Shown: in pieces, positions 60,984 through 64,000 of the stretch
How the letters are laid out: each line of letters begins with the position of its first letter
How positions within the stretch are numbered: position 1 is the stretch's first letter
DNA from: Bombyx mori
Lineage: Eukaryota; Arthropoda; Insecta; Lepidoptera; Bombycidae
Length of the DNA: 64,000 nucleotides
Assembly: GCF_030269925.1 (NCBI RefSeq)
Contig: NC_085135.1
Span: forward strand, 4,092,753-4,156,752
Direction of reading: 5' to 3'
The notes under the pieces: model-generated
Database searches by the model: none
Told to the model about the DNA's origin: nothing
What the model saw: the letters and a program-made list of their open reading frames with translations, nothing else
Made by a program: the position numbers and the translations under genes

Positions 60984-61666
60984 TTTTTAACATTCGGACT
61001 GTCTGTAGGCTCTCCGGTATTGCCGTCGAAGTCCCCCATAAAAAAGGCACTCCTAGTCAGTGCCATAACTGCCAACTGTACGGGCACTCTTCCCGTAACT
61101 GTCACGCGCGCCCCCGATGTGTTAAGTGTTTGGGCGATCACGCCACGGCCCTCTGCGCTCGCGACCAAAAAACCGCGACGGAACCGCCTAGCTGTGTCCT
61201 GTGCCGAACACAAGGTCACCCCGCGAACTACCGTGGATGCCCCCGAGCTCCAAAAATAAATCGCCGCGTCGCCCGTCAAAACCGCCTCCGAGCTTCCGGC
61301 CCAGACATCAAAGCCACGGTACCCTCTGTGCCGAAGGCTAAGCCTGCTTTCGTGCCGGCGTCGGTGCCCAGCGTCTCGGCTTGGGCTAAACCGTTGCCGT
61401 ACACGAACACGGCTACAACTCTCTCCCCCGCGACTCGTCCCACCCCCGCGATACGTCCCTCCCCCGCGACCTGCCCTCCGACCGCGTCCGAAAATCTCGC
61501 TCTAGCGATCGACTTTTTCCAGTCGATCAACTTTGAGCGTGTTAACGCTTTGGGTGACGCCATTCGCGCCGCCTCCACTGCACAACATTTCATCGCCGTT
61601 GTGCAAGAATACGCTGACGTATACGCGTCGTTAAATACGTACGTCCTCCCCTCACTCCGCCGGTAA
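60984..61666 (+). CDS. Family A ORF1 C-terminal fragment (A5)
   Basis: Open frame from the truncation, with all three zinc knuckles (CHNCQLYGHSSRNC, CVKCLGDHATALC, CVLCRTQGHPANYRGC), the linker and the VLPSLRR terminus. The N-terminal roughly 310 residues are missing, so the product would bind nucleic acid at most. No natural start is retained. Confidence 0.85.
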
Positions 61667-61669
61667 TCA

Positions 61670-64000
61670 ATGGCGTACATTAGTAGAATAAAACCCTTAT
61701 CCGTAACAATAGGATTTTTTAACGCTTACGGTCTCGCAAATCAACGTGATCAGGTTTGTGATTTTTTGCGTGACCATCAAATTGACATTTTCTTAGTGCA
61801 GGAGACCCTACTTAAGCCCGCGCGCCGTGACCCTAAAATCGCGAACTATAACATGGTCAGGAACGACAGGCTCTCTGCCCGTGGTGGTGGTACCGTTATT
61901 TACTATAGAAGAGCCCTGCATTGCGTCCCGCTCGATCCTCCCGCGCTCGCTAATATCGAAGCATCAGTGTGCCGAATCTCACTGACGGGACACGCGCCGA
62001 TCGTTATCGCGTCCGTTTATCTTCCACCGGATAAGATCGTTCTAAGCAGTGATATCGAGGCGCTGCTCGGCATGGGAAGCTCTGTCATTCTGGCGGGCGA
62101 CCTAAATTGTAAACACATCAGGTGGAACTCACACACCACAACCTCGAATGGGAGGCGGCTTGACGCGTTAGTTGATGATCTCGCCTTCGATATCGTCGCT
62201 CCGCTAACCCCGACTCACTACCCGCTAAATATCGCGCATCGCCCGGATATACTCGACATAGCGTTATTAAAAAACGTGACTCTGCGCTTACACTCGATCG
62301 AAGTAGTTTCAGAGTTAGATTCAGACCACCGTCCCGTCGTCATGAAGCTCGGTCGCGCTCCCGATTCCGTTCCCGTCACGAGGACTGTGGTGGATTGGCA
62401 CACGCTGGGCATCAGCCTGGCTGAATCTGATCCACCATCGCTCCCGTTTAACCCGGACTCTACCCCGTCTCCTCAGGATACCGCTGAAGCCATAGACATC
62501 TTAACATCACACATCACCTCGACATTAGATAGGTCATCGAAACAAGTTGTAGCGGAGGACTTCCTTCACCGCTTCAAATTGTCCGACGATATTAGGGAAC
62601 TCCTTAGAGCTAAGAACGCCTCGATACGCGCCTACGACAGGTATCCTACCGCGGAAAATCGTATTCGAATGCGTGCCCTACAACGCGACGTAAAGTCTCG
62701 CATCGCCGAAGTCCGAGATGCCAGATGGTCTGGTTTCTTAGAAGGACTCGCGCCCTCCCAAAGGTCTTACTACCGCTTAGCTCGTACTCTCAAATCGGAT
62801 ACGGTAGTAACTATGCCCCCCCTTGTAGGCCCCTCAGGCCGACTCGCGGCCTTTGATGATGACGAAAAAGCAGAGCTGCTGGCCGATACATTGCAAACCC
62901 AGTGCACGCCCAGCACTCAATCCGTGGACCCTGTTCATGTAGAATTTGTAGACAGTGAGGTAGAACGCAGAGCCTCCTTGCCACCCTCGGATGCGTTACC
63001 ACCCGTCACCCCGATGGAAGTTAAAGACTTGATCAAAGACCTACGTCCTCGCAAGGCTCCCGGTTCCGACGGTATATCTAACCGCGTTATTAAACTTCTA
63101 CCCGTCCAACTCATCGTGATGTTGGCATCTATTTTCAATGCCGCTATGGCGAACTGTATCTTTCCCGCGGTGTGGAAAGAAGCGGACGTTATCGGCATAC
63201 ATAAACCCGGTAAACCAAAAAATCATCCGACGAGCTACCGCCCGATTAGCCTCCTCATGTCTCTAGGCAAACTGTATGAGCGTCTGCTCTACAAGCGCCT
63301 CAGAGATTTCGTCTCATCCAAGGGCATTCTCATCGATGAACAATTCGGATTCCGTACAAATCACTCATGCGTTCAACAGGTGCACCGCCTCACGGAGCAC
63401 ATTCTTGTGGGGCTTAATCGACCAAAACCGTTATACACGGGAGCTCTCTTCTTCGACGTCGCAAAAGCGTTCGACAAAGTCTGGCACAATGGTTTGATTT
63501 TCAAACTATTCAACATGGGCGTGCCGGATAGTCTCGTGCTCATCATACGGGACTTCTTGTCGAACCGCTCTTTTCGATATCGAGTCGAGGGAACCCGCTC
63601 CTCCCCACGACCTCTCACAGCTGGAGTCCCGCAAGGCTCTGTCCTCTCACCCCTCCTATTTAGCTTATTCGTCAACGATATTCCCCGGTCGCCGCCGACC
63701 CATTTAGCTTTATTCGCCGACGACACGACTGTTTACTATTCTAGTAGAAATAAGTCCCTAATCGCGAAGAAGCTTCAGAGCGCAGCCCTAGCCCTAGGAC
63801 AGTGGTTCCGAAAATGGCGCATAGACATCAACCCAGCGAAAAGTACTGCGGTGCTATTTCAGAGGGGAAGCTCCACACGGATTTCCTCCCGGATTAGGAG
63901 GAGGAATCTCACACCCCCGATTACTCTCTTTAGACAACCCATACCCTGGGCCAGGAAGGTCAAGTACCTGGGCGTTACCCTGGATGCATCGATGACATTC
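61670..64000 (+). CDS. Family A ORF2, open to window edge (A5)
   Basis: Starts MAYISRIKPLSVTIG three bases after the ORF1 stop and shows no stop through 777 codons. The endonuclease (GDLNCKHIRW, SDHRPVVM) and RT (RKAPGSDGIS, FFDVAKAFDKVWH, GVPQGSVLSP, FADDTTVYY) are complete. A D-to-G change appears at RWSGFLEGL compared with RWSDFLEGL elsewhere. The C-terminal roughly 180 residues lie outside the window. Confidence 0.85.
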   Translation, partial: MAYISRIKPLSVTIGFFNAYGLANQRDQVCDFLRDHQIDIFLVQETLLKPARRDPKIANYNMVRNDRLSARGGGTVIYYRRALHCVPLDPPALANIEASVCRISLTGHAPIVIASVYLPPDKIVLSSDIEALLGMGSSVILAGDLNCKHIRWNSHTTTSNGRRLDALVDDLAFDIVAPLTPTHYPLNIAHRPDILDIALLKNVTLRLHSIEVVSELDSDHRPVVMKLGRAPDSVPVTRTVVDWHTLGISLAESDPPSLPFNPDSTPSPQDTAEAIDILTSHITSTLDRSSKQVVAEDFLHRFKLSDDIRELLRAKNASIRAYDRYPTAENRIRMRALQRDVKSRIAEVRDARWSGFLEGLAPSQRSYYRLARTLKSDTVVTMPPLVGPSGRLAAFDDDEKAELLADTLQTQCTPSTQSVDPVHVEFVDSEVERRASLPPSDALPPVTPMEVKDLIKDLRPRKAPGSDGISNRVIKLLPVQLIVMLASIFNAAMANCIFPAVWKEADVIGIHKPGKPKNHPTSYRPISLLMSLGKLYERLLYKRLRDFVSSKGILIDEQFGFRTNHSCVQQVHRLTEHILVGLNRPKPLYTGALFFDVAKAFDKVWHNGLIFKLFNMGVPDSLVLIIRDFLSNRSFRYRVEGTRSSPRPLTAGVPQGSVLSPLLFSLFVNDIPRSPPTHLALFADDTTVYYSSRNKSLIAKKLQSAALALGQWFRKWRIDINPAKSTAVLFQRGSSTRISSRIRRRNLTPPITLFRQPIPWARKVKYLGVTLDASMTF

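Larger units (their letters stand above)
60984..64000 (+). mobile_element. Family A copy A5, 5'-truncated, continues past window
   Basis: Begins inside ORF1 at FNIRTVCRLSG and continues through ORF1 end, the TAATCA spacer and ORF2 to the right window edge. High identity to A2 and A3. Without the right end, the tail and target duplication are unknown. Confidence 0.92.

Overview
This window is eukaryotic, insect, and almost certainly lepidopteran, most likely Bombyx. The evidence is a Bm1-type SINE, a maT (DD37D) mariner, several Jockey-, CR1-, RTE- and R1-clade non-LTR retrotransposons, and Lepidoptera-type Helitron ends (CTAG at one end, TCTATACTAATATTATAAAG at the other). More than 90 % of the window is transposable-element DNA in nested layers. 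I see no ordinary host gene except two separated exons encoding a THAP zinc-finger domain. Dense nesting of this kind is known from the silkworm W chromosome and other heterochromatin; assigning this window there is inference. Family letters below are mine.

Layout. Positions 1-9700 hold a decayed Ty3/Gypsy element. It is interrupted by two copies of a Jockey-like family 'A': A1 at 1-702, and A2 at 3877-9150 with a 12-bp target-site duplication (TSD). A2 itself carries a Bm1 SINE. Positions 9720-13020 are a 3'-truncated, frameshifted Jockey/CR1-like element 'B'. Positions 13251-21333 are a minus-strand Helitron remnant with the helicase C-terminus, 23-aa STPR-like repeats and tandem copies of its 5' end. 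It is interrupted by three copies of an R1-clade family 'C' and by an apparently intact maT mariner.

Positions 21482-50149 are the centrepiece. A THAP-domain exon (21482-21561, ending at GTAAGT) and its matching second exon (50075-50149, preceded by TTTTAG) join in phase across 28.5 kb. Inside this intron lie a 973-bp repeat and a roughly 450-bp MITE with 24-bp inverted termini. The MITE was entered by a minus-strand A-like element 'F' (10-bp TSD). F was entered by a CR1-like element 'E'. E was entered in turn by A3 (full length, both ORFs open), a 226-bp Helitron, an R1-clade element D1 and a second 973-bp repeat. Removing each insert restores the reading frame of its host element. F also holds D2, an R1-clade copy with an intact 1060-aa ORF2, and an RTE 3' end. 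The second THAP exon is itself cut by A4.

Positions 53528-55778 are a mosaic of unidentified DNA, short tandem repeats and two head-to-head GC-rich elements around a degenerate TTAGG tract. Positions 55779-59909 are C4 (R1 clade, ORF2 with stops, 3' truncated). A Gypsy-type gag remnant follows at 60500-60888. Positions 60925-64000 are A5, whose 5' end is fused to a 60-bp piece of family-F reverse transcriptase and which runs off the window.

How they work: the non-LTR elements encode a CCHC gag-like ORF1 and an endonuclease/reverse-transcriptase ORF2 for target-primed reverse transcription. The R1-clade families C and D have a one-base stop/start overlap (TAATG) between the two ORFs; A and F have TAATCAATG. 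The mariner and Helitrons are DNA transposons. A3 and the mariner look structurally complete, and D2 has complete ORF2 coding.
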